Shown in pieces: positions 8,699 to 17,902 of a stretch of DNA of 60,167 bases (position 1 is its first letter; every line of letters begins with the position of its first letter). The position numbers and the translations under genes were made by a program. Origin of the DNA: Nannocystaceae bacterium (GTDB taxonomy: Bacteria; Myxococcota_A; Polyangia; Nannocystales; Nannocystaceae); contig JAIBBS010000025.1 in assembly GCA_019694555.1 (NCBI GenBank), positions 1 through 60,167 on the forward strand. Reading direction: 5' to 3'. Under the pieces are notes generated by a model. It did no database searches and had not been told where the DNA came from. It saw nothing but the letters and a program-made list of their open reading frames with translations.

Positions 8699-11600
8699 TC
8701 AGGGACCGGACACGAGCGACAGATCGCGTACCCAGAGCTCGTCCGTGGCCTGCGCGCCGACCAGCTGCAGCGACCACTGCACCACCGCGCCGCCGTGCCA
8801 GCCTGGCGGCATCGGCACGCGCGGGGACTGCCAGCTGCGATCGCGCAGCTCGGGCGGATCGAACTGCGCCACGGTCACGCCGTCGGCCTGCACGACGATG
8901 CGGGCGTCGGCCGATGCGCGGCTCGCCGACAGCGCGACCGCCAGCGAACCGACCGGACCCGCGAAGGGCTCGGGCCCGAGCACGAGCGGCTGCGCGGCGG
9001 TCAGCTGCAGGCTCACGCCCGAGATCGCGACGTCGCCGGCGAGCTGCGGCCGGTAGCGCGACAGGCCGCGACCGAAGCGCCAGCGCGCCGGCACCACCGC
9101 GTGGCCCAGGTCGTCGGGCGGTGCGAACGCGAGCTGCTCGGGCGGCTCGATCGCCGCGCGCGATCGATCGGGTCCGAGCAGGCGGATCTCGGCCACGCCG
9201 CCGTGGGGGCAGGGCGCGTCGTCGTCGGCGCGCGGGCTGCCGCGCAGCGACAGCTGCCGCGGCGGTGCGATCACCGGCAGCGGGCCCAACGTCGCGCGCG
9301 CGCGCACGGCGGTCGCGCGCAGGCCGGTGGTGCGCGGCGTGCCGTCGATCGCCACGGTCCAGTGTTCGTTGTGCGGCGCGGTGCCGGGCAGCGCCACGAT
9401 CACGACCGAGGCGATCGCGGTCGCGCGCGAGGGCAGCGCGAGCGTCAGCTCCGTCTGCGGATCGAGGCAGCGCGCGTCGCCGTCGCGCGCGGGCAGCTGC
9501 GGCGGCGGGCCCTCGAGCGCGGCGCCGTCGACGGTCGCGTGGCCGTCGGCGTCGAAGTGGATGCGCGTGACGCTGCGATCGGCGTCGTCGCGCACGACCT
9601 CGAACAGCGCCATCCGCAGCACCTCGCGGGTGACCGCGGTGGGCAGGCCGTCGTCCGCGGCGGTCAGCCGGTCGGTCACCAGCTCGAACGTCACCGCGCG
9701 CCCGGGCAGCAGCGGCGGCGGCAGCAGGTCGTCGACGATCGCGGTCGCGACCGGGTCCTCGGCGGCGGTGCTGGCGTGCGAGGCCTCGCCCACCAGCACG
9801 AACACGCGCGGCGGCGCGACACCGCTTCGCGCCGGAGCGTCGACCAGCAGCGCGTGCACGCTGGCGTAGGCGGCCTCGCGGTTGTAGTACGGGAGCACCG
9901 CTCGACCGTGCCGCAGCGCCAGCGCGCCGGCGACCTGGTTGAAGGTGTGGCCGTGGTGCCAGCCCTCGCCGCCGGCCACGACGATCGCGTCCGCGGGCAC
10001 GCGCTCGGCCAGCGCGTCGACGATGCGGCCGGCACCGACGAACTCCTGCAGCCGCGTCTGCGGCGTGCGCAGCAGCGGCCACGCGACGCCGGCCGTGATC
10101 GCGATCGCAGCGAGGCCCGCGACCGCAGTGCCGCCGCTGCGCGTGCGCAGCTGCAGCCACCACAGCGTCGCGGTCGCGCCCAGGCACGCCAAAGGCAGCA
10201 GCTCGGGCACGAGGTAGCGGCCATAGTAGAAGAGCCCGAACTTGGGCAGCGTTCGCGCGGCGTACAGCGCGACGGTCGCGACGACCAGCTGCGCGAGCGC
10301 CCACAGCCACACGTCGGCGGCGCGCGCGGTGGGTCGGAACCGCCACGCGCCGCGGGCCACGCCCAGCACCGCGGGCGCCAGCAACGGCAGGCCCAGTGCG
10401 GGCAGCAGCGCATCCAGCCGCGACCAGGGCGGCCGCGCCTCGCCGCGCGACGCGGCCCACCACGCCAAGGCGATCGCTGCCGCGAGCAGCGACAACCGCG
10501 GGCCCGCACTGCGCACGCGCGCCAGCAGCGGCGCGTCGGCGAAGCGGCCGCGTGGGCCGAAGCCGAGCTCGTCGATCGCCCACCACAGCGCCATCGCGAG
10601 CACGCAGCCCAGCACCAGCGTGACCGGCGAGGGCCGCGACCACGCCTGCATCAGCCGCGCGAGCTCGTCGTGCAGGTACGGGAACACGGTGGCACCGTGC
10701 ACGATCACCGAGCCCAGCAGCATCAGCAGCAGCGCCGCGGTCGCGTGCGATCGCCCGCGACCGCGCGGCAGCAGCCACAGCGTCGACAGCACCACCGGCG
10801 CGGTCAGCCACGCGTTGCCGCGGACCCACGCGGTCGCGCCCAGCAACACCGCGGCGATCACCAGCTCGCGCTCGCGCGAGGCATCGCGCGCGCGCAGGCA
10901 CGCGAGCACCGCCGTGAGCGTCAACAGCCCGGTCAGGCCCTCGGTCAGCGTGTTGCGGTGGACCCACACCGACAGCGGCGAGATCGCGAGCCACAGCGCC
11001 GGCAGCAGCGACAGCCACGAGCGCGGCCACAGCTGCCGCGCGATCGCCCACAGCGCCAGCACCGAGGCCACGCCCTGCAGCAGCACCAGCCACGCGGGCC
11101 CGGTGGGCCCCGCGAGCAGCACCGCGATCGCCAGCAGCGCCGGGTGCAGGTGCAGGAACTGCGGCACCACCAGACCGCGCTCGCGATCGGCGAGGTACCA
11201 CCCGGGCCGATAGCCCGCCTCGTAGAGATCGTCGCGCCAGGCCTCGCCGCGGCGGGGATACAGCCCCAGCACGTCGGCGTCGCCGCGCGCGGCCGCGTCG
11301 CGGACCACCGGGTCGATCAGATCGAAGCCGCCGGTGCGCGCGGTGAACTCGGCGCGCAGCTGGTAGCTGCCCTGGTCCCGCCCCGCGAGCGCGTGCACCA
11401 TCGGCGGCGCGCGCAACCAGCCCGCGATCGCGACCAGGACCAGCGCGAGCACGAGCGTGAGGCGGCGACCCGAGGCGTCGCTGCGCGTCGCGGGTGGACG
11501 TCGCCACGGCCACAGCGCGAGCGCGAGCGCGCCGATCACCGCGGCCGCGGTCCCGGCCCGCAGCGCGCCCGCGACGGCGAGCAGCGTGCCCGCGATCCCG

Positions 11601-11725
11601 ACCAGCACCAGCGTGCCCGCGCCGGTGAGCAGCGCGGCGTCGAGCCCCAGCGGCGCGTGCGTGCGCCAGCGCTGCAGCAGCGCCACCAGCAGCGCGGCGA
11701 TCGTCAGCGCGAGCGCGAACGTCAT
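8699..11725 (-). CDS. GT-C fold membrane glycosyltransferase (PMT/ArnT-like)
   Basis: The 1008-residue protein has about a dozen hydrophobic helices in its first ~560 residues and a large, mostly soluble C-terminal half of beta-rich sequence. The first extracytoplasmic loop has the acidic GRDQGSY motif typical of polyprenyl-phosphate-sugar GT-C enzymes, and a VWVHRNTLTEGL loop follows. It probably moves a sugar from a lipid carrier onto a periplasmic acceptor. No sugar-synthesis genes are adjacent, so the substrate is unknown. A TATCCT hexamer eight bases before the ATG and the lack of a Shine-Dalgarno suggest a leaderless mRNA. Confidence 0.75.
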   Translation of the reverse strand: MTFALALTIAALLVALLQRWRTHAPLGLDAALLTGAGTLVLVGIAGTLLAVAGALRAGTAAAVIGALALALWPWRRPPATRSDASGRRLTLVLALVLVAIAGWLRAPPMVHALAGRDQGSYQLRAEFTARTGGFDLIDPVVRDAAARGDADVLGLYPRRGEAWRDDLYEAGYRPGWYLADRERGLVVPQFLHLHPALLAIAVLLAGPTGPAWLVLLQGVASVLALWAIARQLWPRSWLSLLPALWLAISPLSVWVHRNTLTEGLTGLLTLTAVLACLRARDASRERELVIAAVLLGATAWVRGNAWLTAPVVLSTLWLLPRGRGRSHATAALLLMLLGSVIVHGATVFPYLHDELARLMQAWSRPSPVTLVLGCVLAMALWWAIDELGFGPRGRFADAPLLARVRSAGPRLSLLAAAIALAWWAASRGEARPPWSRLDALLPALGLPLLAPAVLGVARGAWRFRPTARAADVWLWALAQLVVATVALYAARTLPKFGLFYYGRYLVPELLPLACLGATATLWWLQLRTRSGGTAVAGLAAIAITAGVAWPLLRTPQTRLQEFVGAGRIVDALAERVPADAIVVAGGEGWHHGHTFNQVAGALALRHGRAVLPYYNREAAYASVHALLVDAPARSGVAPPRVFVLVGEASHASTAAEDPVATAIVDDLLPPPLLPGRAVTFELVTDRLTAADDGLPTAVTREVLRMALFEVVRDDADRSVTRIHFDADGHATVDGAALEGPPPQLPARDGDARCLDPQTELTLALPSRATAIASVVIVALPGTAPHNEHWTVAIDGTPRTTGLRATAVRARATLGPLPVIAPPRQLSLRGSPRADDDAPCPHGGVAEIRLLGPDRSRAAIEPPEQLAFAPPDDLGHAVVPARWRFGRGLSRYRPQLAGDVAISGVSLQLTAAQPLVLGPEPFAGPVGSLAVALSASRASADARIVVQADGVTVAQFDPPELRDRSWQSPRVPMPPGWHGGAVVQWSLQLVGAQATDELWVRDLSLVSGP

Positions 11726-11733
11726 CGCGCGGG

Positions 11734-11739
11734 AGGATA
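11734..11739 (-). promoter_or_regulatory. Putative -10, leaderless start of the GT-C gene
   Basis: GGTATCCTCCCGCGCGATG reads into the start codon on the minus strand. The same string, GGTATCCTGCCCGCGCGTG, precedes the acyltransferase gene at 27119. The gap from hexamer to start codon is 8 bases. Confidence 0.55.
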
Positions 11740-11792
11740 CCGGCCGCGGCGGGCGGCGGCACCCCGGCCGCGCGAGCCAGCCGCGTTCGCGC

Positions 11793-12980
11793 TCAGGCGG
11801 CGCGCGCGGCCTCGAGGCGGTCGAGCACCTCGTGCGCCATCGCGGGCTTGGCGTAGTGGTAGCCCTGCAGCAGCTCGGCGCCGCAGCGGCGCACGATCTC
11901 GGCCTCGGCCGCGGTCTCGATGCCCTCGGCGACCACGATGGTCTCGGTCGCGTCCGCGAAGCGGCACAGCAGATCGAACAGTCGCTGCTTGCGCGGGGTC
12001 TTGTCGATGTCGCGCACGATGCTCATGTCGATCTTCATGAAGCGGGGCTGCAGCGCCGCCAGCACCGACAGCGAGCTGTAGCCCGAGCCGAGGTCGTCGA
12101 CCGCGACCGCGAAGCCGCGCTCGAGCATGGTGTCGACCGAGCGCTCCCAGCCCTGCGCATCGGCGAGCGAGCTGCGCTCGGTGATCTCGAACACCACCCG
12201 CTGCGCGTGACTCTGCACCATCACCAGCCGCTCGGTCAGACCGTCGGGGTCGGCGAGCTCGCCGGGATGGAGGTTGACGAACAGCTTGATGTCGGACGGC
12301 AGCCGGTCGAGCACGTCGCGCGCGCGCATCATGACGGTCTGGCCCAGCTGCCCGACCAGGCCGTGCTCCTCGACCGCGCGCAGCACCGCCAGCGGACCGT
12401 TGAACTCGGGGTCGCTGCTGCGCAGCAGCGCCTCGTACGCGAACACCGAGCCGTCGGGGCGCACGATCGGCTGCAGCGCCAGCCGCAGCGCCGGGCCCGA
12501 CAACAGCGCCAGCACCCGCAGGCGGGCGTCGGTGCGGTGCACGTGCCTGATGTCGCCCAGCGCCTCGAACATGCGCGTGCGCGAGGACACCGCGGCCTTG
12601 ATCACGTCGGCCACCGCCGCGGGTGTGATCGGCTTCTCCAGCACGCGCATGGCCGAACCGACGTTGACGGCGACCAGCGCGGTGTCGAGGTCGAGACTGC
12701 CGGTCAGCAGAACGCGCTGACACATCGGCTGGATGCGATTGAGGTGCTGCAGCACCGCGATGCCGTCGATGCCGGGCATGGTGCGGTCGACGAACGCGAC
12801 GTCGAGCATGCGCTCGCGCGCGACCTCGATGGCGGCCTCGCCGTCGGCGGCTTGGATGACCTCGTGTCCGGCGGCTTGCACCAATGCCGACATCGCGCGC
12901 CGCACGGCCGCGTCGTCGTCGACGACCAACACGACCGCAGCCTTGGTCGTATCGGAGGTGGGAGTTGCTTCGGCGACCAT
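11793..12980 (-). CDS. Response regulator with EAL phosphodiesterase domain
   Basis: The 395-residue protein joins an N-terminal receiver domain (residues ~15-135; acidic D21-D23, phospho-acceptor D65 in VDRTMPG, LLTGS, EKPI) to a C-terminal EAL domain. All the usual catalytic groups of the EAL fold are visible: YEALLR, FVNLHP, FEITER, VDDLGSGYSSL, KIDMS, EGIET and QGYHYAKP. It should therefore hydrolyse cyclic di-GMP under control of an unidentified kinase. The ATG at 12980 is chosen because REC begins 15 residues later and GAGGAC lies upstream. The 267 bases to the divergent aminotransferase gene hold no further gene. Confidence 0.93.
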   Translation of the reverse strand: MVAEATPTSDTTKAAVVLVVDDDAAVRRAMSALVQAAGHEVIQAADGEAAIEVARERMLDVAFVDRTMPGIDGIAVLQHLNRIQPMCQRVLLTGSLDLDTALVAVNVGSAMRVLEKPITPAAVADVIKAAVSSRTRMFEALGDIRHVHRTDARLRVLALLSGPALRLALQPIVRPDGSVFAYEALLRSSDPEFNGPLAVLRAVEEHGLVGQLGQTVMMRARDVLDRLPSDIKLFVNLHPGELADPDGLTERLVMVQSHAQRVVFEITERSSLADAQGWERSVDTMLERGFAVAVDDLGSGYSSLSVLAALQPRFMKIDMSIVRDIDKTPRKQRLFDLLCRFADATETIVVAEGIETAAEAEIVRRCGAELLQGYHYAKPAMAHEVLDRLEAARAA

Positions 12981-13247
12981 CGTGGTGTCCTCGCCTCCCC
13001 CATCGGCCGCAGCGCTTTGCCCCGAAAGTTCCGGATCGGTCCTGCGACCCCCGGGCGCTCGGTCCGTGTCGGGCCAGGGCGCGCGCGGCAGCCCCGCGTT
13101 CGCCCGCAGCGGCGTTGGGCGCGGGCGTCGACCGCGACGCTGCGTGCGAGCGCTCGCGACCACGCGGCGCGGAAACTCACGACGCGATCGTGCCGTCGCT
13201 TCACGCTGGAACCGCCGCGGCCCACTCTGGCATCCTCGCCCGCAGCG

Positions 13248-14156
13248 ATGACGACGTACTTCGACGGCAGGTGGGTCGACGATGCCGAGGCCACCGTGAG
13301 CGTGCGATCACGCGCGCTCAACTACGGACTCGGCTGCTTCGGCGGCGTGCGGGGCTACGTCGCGGACGACGGCCGGCAGGTGCTGGTGTTCCGCCTCGAC
13401 GCGCACGTGCAGCGCCTGGCCGAGTCGGCCAAGGTGTTGTTCCTGCGCATGCCGGGCACCCATGCCGAGGTCGCCGAGCTGCACCTCGAGCTGCTGCGCC
13501 GCAACGACGTGCACTACGACGTCTACATCCGGCCGCTGCTGCTGCACAACTCCAACGCGATGGCGCCGGTGCTCGACGAGAGCACCACCAGCTTCACGAT
13601 GTTCTGCCTGCCGCTCAAGCGCTACATCGACAAGGACGCCATCGACGTCTGCGTGAGCTCGTGGCGGCGCGTGGCCGACAACGCGATCCCGGCGCGGACC
13701 AAGCCCACCGGCGCCTATCTCAACAGCGCGCTGGCGCGGCGCGAGGCCTTCGACGGCGGCTTCGACGAGGCCATCTTGCTGACCGAGTCGGGCAAGGTCT
13801 CCGAGGGCAGCGCCGAGCACGTGTTCATGATCCGACGCGGCGCGCTGGTGAGCCCGCCCTCGACGCAGGACAACCTCGACGGCATCACGCGCCGCAGCCT
13901 CATCCAGATGGCGACCGAGGACCTCGGCCTGTCGTTCCAGGAGCGCGAGATCGGCCGCACGGAGCTCTACGTCGCCGACGAGCTGTTCCTGTGCGGCACC
14001 GGTGCGCAGATCACCCCGGTGAAGTCGGTCGATCGCCGCGCCATCGGTGACGGTGGCATCGGTCCGGTCACGCGCCGGCTGCAGCAGCACTTCGACGACG
14101 TGGTCCACGGCCGCGTGGCCAAGCGCAAGCCCTGGCTGTTCCCGGTCTGGGGCTGA
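13248..14156 (+). CDS. ilvE: Branched-chain amino acid aminotransferase (fold-type IV PLP)
   Basis: The 302-residue enzyme should reversibly transaminate Leu, Ile and Val with 2-oxoglutarate. It shows the class IV landmarks: ALNYGLGCFGG, RLDAHVQRLAESAK, the PLP lysine K152 in TKPTGAYLNS, SEGSAEHVF, and DGITRRS followed by ELFLCGTGAQITPV for phosphate and carboxylate binding. The length matches IlvE. No Shine-Dalgarno precedes the ATG; CATCCT lies 11 bases upstream, in a stretch that resembles the TATCCT starts seen elsewhere here. The MMPL gene begins 11 bases after its stop. Confidence 0.93.
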   Translation: MTTYFDGRWVDDAEATVSVRSRALNYGLGCFGGVRGYVADDGRQVLVFRLDAHVQRLAESAKVLFLRMPGTHAEVAELHLELLRRNDVHYDVYIRPLLLHNSNAMAPVLDESTTSFTMFCLPLKRYIDKDAIDVCVSSWRRVADNAIPARTKPTGAYLNSALARREAFDGGFDEAILLTESGKVSEGSAEHVFMIRRGALVSPPSTQDNLDGITRRSLIQMATEDLGLSFQEREIGRTELYVADELFLCGTGAQITPVKSVDRRAIGDGGIGPVTRRLQQHFDDVVHGRVAKRKPWLFPVWG

Positions 14157-14167
14157 GCCGAAGGACG

Positions 14168-16948
14168 ATGCCGCACGACGCCTTGCCACCGGAGCGCGTG
14201 CACGCCATCGTGCGCGCGCGCTGGCCCATCTTGCTGCTGTTCGCGGTGTTGTGCGCGTGGCTGGTGCCCGGTGTCCGTCAGCTCGAGCACGACGACGACG
14301 TGCTCGCGTTCCTGCCGCCGGCGCACCCCGACGTGGTCGCGTTCCGTGAGGTCGCGGATCGTTTCGGCATGCTCGAGGTCGCGCTCGTGGGCCTGCGCGC
14401 GCCCGCGGGCGAGGACCTGTTGTCGCCCACGCGCGCGGAGCAGGTCCGCACGGTCGGACGCGCGCTGGCGGAGCTGCCGGGCGTGCGCCTGGTGCTCGAC
14501 TTCCCGAGCCTGCCGGATCTGCAGGTCGAGGGCGACACGCTCGCGGTGGATCCGCTGGTGCCGCGCGGGCTCGACGACCCGGCGCGCATCCGCGAGCGTG
14601 TGCTCGGCAGCCGCGACGCGGTCGGCAACCTCGTCTCGGCCGACGGCACCGCGGCCACATTGCTGGTCTACCTGTTGCCCGCGGGCGACGGCCGCGGCGA
14701 GCGGGCGCGGCGACTCGACGCGATCCGCGAGACCGTCGCCGCGCACTGGGCCGCGGAGGCGTTCTTCGGCGGTGCACCGTTCGTGGAGACCACGGCCGCG
14801 TCGGCGTCGCGCTCCGACAGCGAGCGGCTCTCGCCCATCGTCATCGCGGTGCTGACGTTGGTGTCGGCAGTGCTGCTGCGCTCGGTGACCGCGGCGTTGC
14901 TCAACCTCGTGGTCGCCGGCGTCGGCGTCGCGCTGGTGGTCGGCGCCCATGGTCGCTTCGGCGAGCCCTTCACGATCGTGTCGAGCACCACGCCGGTGAT
15001 GATGGTCGCGCTGGGCGGTGCGTTCGGCATGCACATCATCGCCGGCTACCAGCGCCAGCGCGGCACCGCGCCGGAGCGTGCGAGCGCGGCGCTGCGCGAG
15101 CTGTGGCTGGCGGTGGTGCTGTCGGCCGCGACCACCGCGGTGGCGTTCTTCGCCCTGGTGGTCATGCCGCAGGTGCCGATGCGACGCTTCGGCATCGTCA
15201 CCGGCTTCGGCGTGTTGGGCCTGCTCGCGATCGCGTTGCTCGTGCTGCCGGCGATGCTGTCGCTGCTGCCCGCGCGGCTGCTCGCGCATCGCCCGTCCAT
15301 GCGCCTGCCGTGGCCGCTGCGGCCGCCGCTGTGGGCGCTGTTGGTGTTGGCGCTGCTGGGCGGGTGGGCCGCGGCGCGGCTGCGCGCCGATCCCGACACG
15401 CGCAACGTCTTCGACCCCAACAGCGAGCCTGCGCGCACGGACCGGTTCTTCAACGAGCACTTCGGCGGCTCGCAGTACATCCAGATCGCCGTCACCGCCG
15501 ACATGCGCGAGCCGGTGGCGCTGCGAGCCATCCGCGATCTCGCGGCGGAGCTTCGCGGCATCGGTGGCGTCGCCGACGTGCGCACGTTGGTCGAGCCGGT
15601 CGAGATGCTCACCGAGGGCTTCGGTGGTCGCCGCGGCCTGCCGCAGAACGAGGCCCAGGCGCGCCGCGTGCTCGGCAACCTCGCCGATCACCCGGCGATG
15701 GCGCAGCTGCTGTTGCCCGATCTGAGCGGCGCCATCATCCACGTCAAGCTCGCACCGCCGCAGGGCGACGAGCTGGTGCGCGTGACCGCGGCCATCCGCG
15801 ACGCCGTCGCGCGCGTGCCCGCGGGGCCGCTGCGCGTGGGCAGCCACGCCGATCCGGTGGTCGCGGCGGCGCAGCGCGAGTCGGTGCGGCAGCGCGCCGC
15901 GCATGCGCTCGGCCGCGAGCTCCCCGCCGCCGAGCTCGACGCGCTGCTCGATCCCGGCGTCGCGCACAAGGCGATGACCGCGGCCGCGCTGAAGATCCGC
16001 GAGCGCGCGCTGGGCACCGACGAGGTCATCGAGCCGCTCGCGCCCACCGACTACGCCCCGGTCGCGCCCGAGCGGCTGCTCGAGCTGCGCGGCGAAGCGC
16101 TGCGCGCCTACCTGGCGACGGCGCTGCCGGGCCTGGTCGCGCGCGATCCCGAGGGGCCCAAGTACGCCGCGCGGCAGATCGAACAGTGGCTGGACGAGGC
16201 ACGCACGTCGGTGCGGATGTCGAGCATCTGCGAGCGGTTGACGCTGCCGATCACCGTCGGCTCCGCCGCGGCTGCGCCGGCGGTGCCCGAGGGACTCGAG
16301 GGCCTGGGCTTCGACGAGGCCCCCGCGGCGCCCGTGGTCGCGCCCGCGAGCCCGTGCGGTCGCTTCGCCGACGTGCTCTCGGAGCTCGACGACGAGGCGT
16401 GGCTGCAGCCCGACGGCGCCACCGTCGCGCCGCTGCGGGAGCTGCCGTGGACGGTGCAGCTGACCGGACAGCCGCTCATCGGCGAGGCCTACGCGCACAG
16501 CGTGACCGATAGCCTGTTCCAGTCGACCGCGGTGTCGTTCGTGGCGCTCGCGCTGGTGCTGCTGCTGGGCCGTCACCTCGGCGCGATCGTGCCGGCGTCG
16601 TGGACGGTGATCGTCACCATGGGCGTGATCGCGTTGCTGGGCCACCCCATCGGCGTCGGCACGTCGATGGTCTCGTGCATCGCGATGGGCGCGGGCGTCG
16701 ACTTCGCGATCCACCTCAGCGTGCGTGCGCGGGCCGCGACCACGGCCACGCCCGGGATCGAAGCCGTCGACGAGCTCGGCGGTGTGGCGGTCGTCACCGG
16801 GATGCAGCTCGCGGCTGCCTTCGCGGTGTTGCTGGCCTCGGAGATGCCGCCGCTGCGGCAGTTCGGCGTGGGCCTGGCCGTGGGCCTGCTCCTGGCCGCC
16901 GCCGGCGCGGTCTCCTTCGCCCCGATCCTGCATCGTCGTCGGCGCTGA
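14168..16948 (+). CDS. MMPL/RND-family membrane transporter
   Basis: The 926-residue permease has the two-fold RND/MMPL plan: one N-terminal helix (residues ~19-37), a periplasmic domain, five helices, then the same again. The charged helix residue expected in the second half is visible as GAGVDFAIHL; the matching first-half segment is GGAFGMHIIAGY. The second periplasmic loop is enlarged (~residues 420-770). Family members export lipids or lipid-linked compounds by proton motive force. AAGGAC lies just before the ATG. Its placement before a LolA-like protein and a beta-barrel suggests that it hands cargo to them. Confidence 0.88.
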   Translation: MPHDALPPERVHAIVRARWPILLLFAVLCAWLVPGVRQLEHDDDVLAFLPPAHPDVVAFREVADRFGMLEVALVGLRAPAGEDLLSPTRAEQVRTVGRALAELPGVRLVLDFPSLPDLQVEGDTLAVDPLVPRGLDDPARIRERVLGSRDAVGNLVSADGTAATLLVYLLPAGDGRGERARRLDAIRETVAAHWAAEAFFGGAPFVETTAASASRSDSERLSPIVIAVLTLVSAVLLRSVTAALLNLVVAGVGVALVVGAHGRFGEPFTIVSSTTPVMMVALGGAFGMHIIAGYQRQRGTAPERASAALRELWLAVVLSAATTAVAFFALVVMPQVPMRRFGIVTGFGVLGLLAIALLVLPAMLSLLPARLLAHRPSMRLPWPLRPPLWALLVLALLGGWAAARLRADPDTRNVFDPNSEPARTDRFFNEHFGGSQYIQIAVTADMREPVALRAIRDLAAELRGIGGVADVRTLVEPVEMLTEGFGGRRGLPQNEAQARRVLGNLADHPAMAQLLLPDLSGAIIHVKLAPPQGDELVRVTAAIRDAVARVPAGPLRVGSHADPVVAAAQRESVRQRAAHALGRELPAAELDALLDPGVAHKAMTAAALKIRERALGTDEVIEPLAPTDYAPVAPERLLELRGEALRAYLATALPGLVARDPEGPKYAARQIEQWLDEARTSVRMSSICERLTLPITVGSAAAAPAVPEGLEGLGFDEAPAAPVVAPASPCGRFADVLSELDDEAWLQPDGATVAPLRELPWTVQLTGQPLIGEAYAHSVTDSLFQSTAVSFVALALVLLLGRHLGAIVPASWTVIVTMGVIALLGHPIGVGTSMVSCIAMGAGVDFAIHLSVRARAATTATPGIEAVDELGGVAVVTGMQLAAAFAVLLASEMPPLRQFGVGLAVGLLLAAAGAVSFAPILHRRRR

Positions 16949-17040
16949 GTCGGTGTGCAGGGCGCTGCGCGCCTCCACGAATTTCCGCCGTGATTCCGGG
17001 CGCCTGGGTGCGTCGGCGGGCCGGACCTGAATGGGTGGGG

Positions 17041-17090
17041 CCAAGCCCCGTCGAAAGCCCCGCCGCCCCGGCCGCGCGCGTGGGGCTTGG
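17041..17090. promoter_or_regulatory. Inverted repeat in the LolA-like gene promoter
   Basis: CCAAGCCCC (17041-17049) and GGGGCTTGG (17082-17090) form a perfect 9-bp dyad with 32 bases between. The right arm touches the -10 candidate TACACT. The left arm can also fold locally (GGGGC-CAA-GCCCC, 17037-17049). This is a plausible operator; the regulator is unknown. Confidence 0.4.
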
Positions 17091-17096
17091 TACACT
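17091..17096 (+). promoter_or_regulatory. Putative -10 of the LolA-like gene
   Basis: TACACT lies 17 bases before the ATG at 17114, so the predicted leader is about ten bases. No clear Shine-Dalgarno follows. This makes it likely that the LolA-like and barrel genes can be transcribed apart from the MMPL gene. Confidence 0.45.
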
Positions 17097-17113
17097 GCGA
17101 AGGCCGTCGAACG

Positions 17114-17890
17114 ATGAAGAAGACCACGCTTTTGATCGGGCTGTTGTGTGCGACGTCGCTCCAGCTCCGGGCCGAGGCCGCCCCCGCCTCCGCGGTGCCG
17201 GTGGCCGCGATGGGAGTGGATGCCACGAAGATCCTCGCCGAGGTCGACCGCCGGGCGTCCGTGTTCAAGGACCAGCGCTACAAGGCCACGATGGAGATCA
17301 TCAAGGCCGGCCAGCTCAAGAAGACGCTGGAGTTCACGGCCGTGATGAAGGGCCTGGACAAGCAGCTGATCGAGTTCACGGCGCCGGGCGACGTGGCCGG
17401 CATGAAGGTGTTGATGGAGGACGCCAGCAACCTCTATCTGTACCTGCCGGAGTTCAAGAAGGTCCGCCGGGTCGCGGCCCACGTGCAGAACCAGGGCTTC
17501 CTGGGCAGCACGTTCACGTACGAGAACATGACGCAGGTGCGACTGTCGCCTTTTTACAACGCCGAGCTCGGCGGCAAGGAAGGCACGCTGACGACCCTGA
17601 TCCTGACGCCCAAGGAAGGCATCGAGAGCTCGGTCTCGAAGATCGAGGTCACCATCGACGGCAGCAAGGGCGGGGTCACCAAGCTGCGCTACTTCGACGG
17701 CAGCGGCGCCGACGTCCGCGAGCAGGAGCGCACGGATTGGGTCAAGATCGGCGACCAGCTGGTGCCCACGCGGATCAGCATGCTGGACATCAAGACCGGC
17801 GACGTGAGCGTCATCAAGATGAGCGACATCGTCGTCGACCAGGGCGTGGACGAGTCGATCTTCTCCCGCCGCGAGCTGCTTCGGGAGTAG
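17114..17890 (+). CDS. LolA-like outer-membrane lipoprotein-sorting family protein
   Basis: The 258-residue secreted protein has a Sec signal (MKKTTLLIGLLCATSLQ, cleavage near A-E-A-A). The mature part is an antiparallel-sheet protein of the LolA/LolB-like fold family that accompanies MMPL permeases: YKATMEIIKAG, LIEFTAPGDVAGMKVLM, LYLYLPEFKKVRR and LGSTFTYENM are the recognisable family blocks. It probably carries a lipid or lipoprotein acyl chain across the periplasm. The ATG at 17114 is preferred over an upstream in-frame ATG because the signal peptide begins there. Its TAG stop forms part of the next gene's predicted -10. Confidence 0.85.
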   Translation: MKKTTLLIGLLCATSLQLRAEAAPASAVPVAAMGVDATKILAEVDRRASVFKDQRYKATMEIIKAGQLKKTLEFTAVMKGLDKQLIEFTAPGDVAGMKVLMEDASNLYLYLPEFKKVRRVAAHVQNQGFLGSTFTYENMTQVRLSPFYNAELGGKEGTLTTLILTPKEGIESSVSKIEVTIDGSKGGVTKLRYFDGSGADVREQERTDWVKIGDQLVPTRISMLDIKTGDVSVIKMSDIVVDQGVDESIFSRRELLRE

Positions 17891-17893
17891 ACT
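17888..17893 (+). promoter_or_regulatory. Putative -10 made partly from a stop codon
   Basis: TAGACT contains the TAG stop of the LolA-like gene and lies nine bases before the TTG start of the barrel gene, consistent with a leaderless internal promoter. Confidence 0.4.
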
Positions 17894-17902
17894 AGCGGCC
17901 GC

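Noticed and set aside
12981..13163. An N-terminal extension of the REC-EAL protein to 13163
   Set aside because: The extra 61 residues are Arg/Pro-rich with poor coding character, and the receiver domain starts just after the ATG at 12980, which has a ribosome site.
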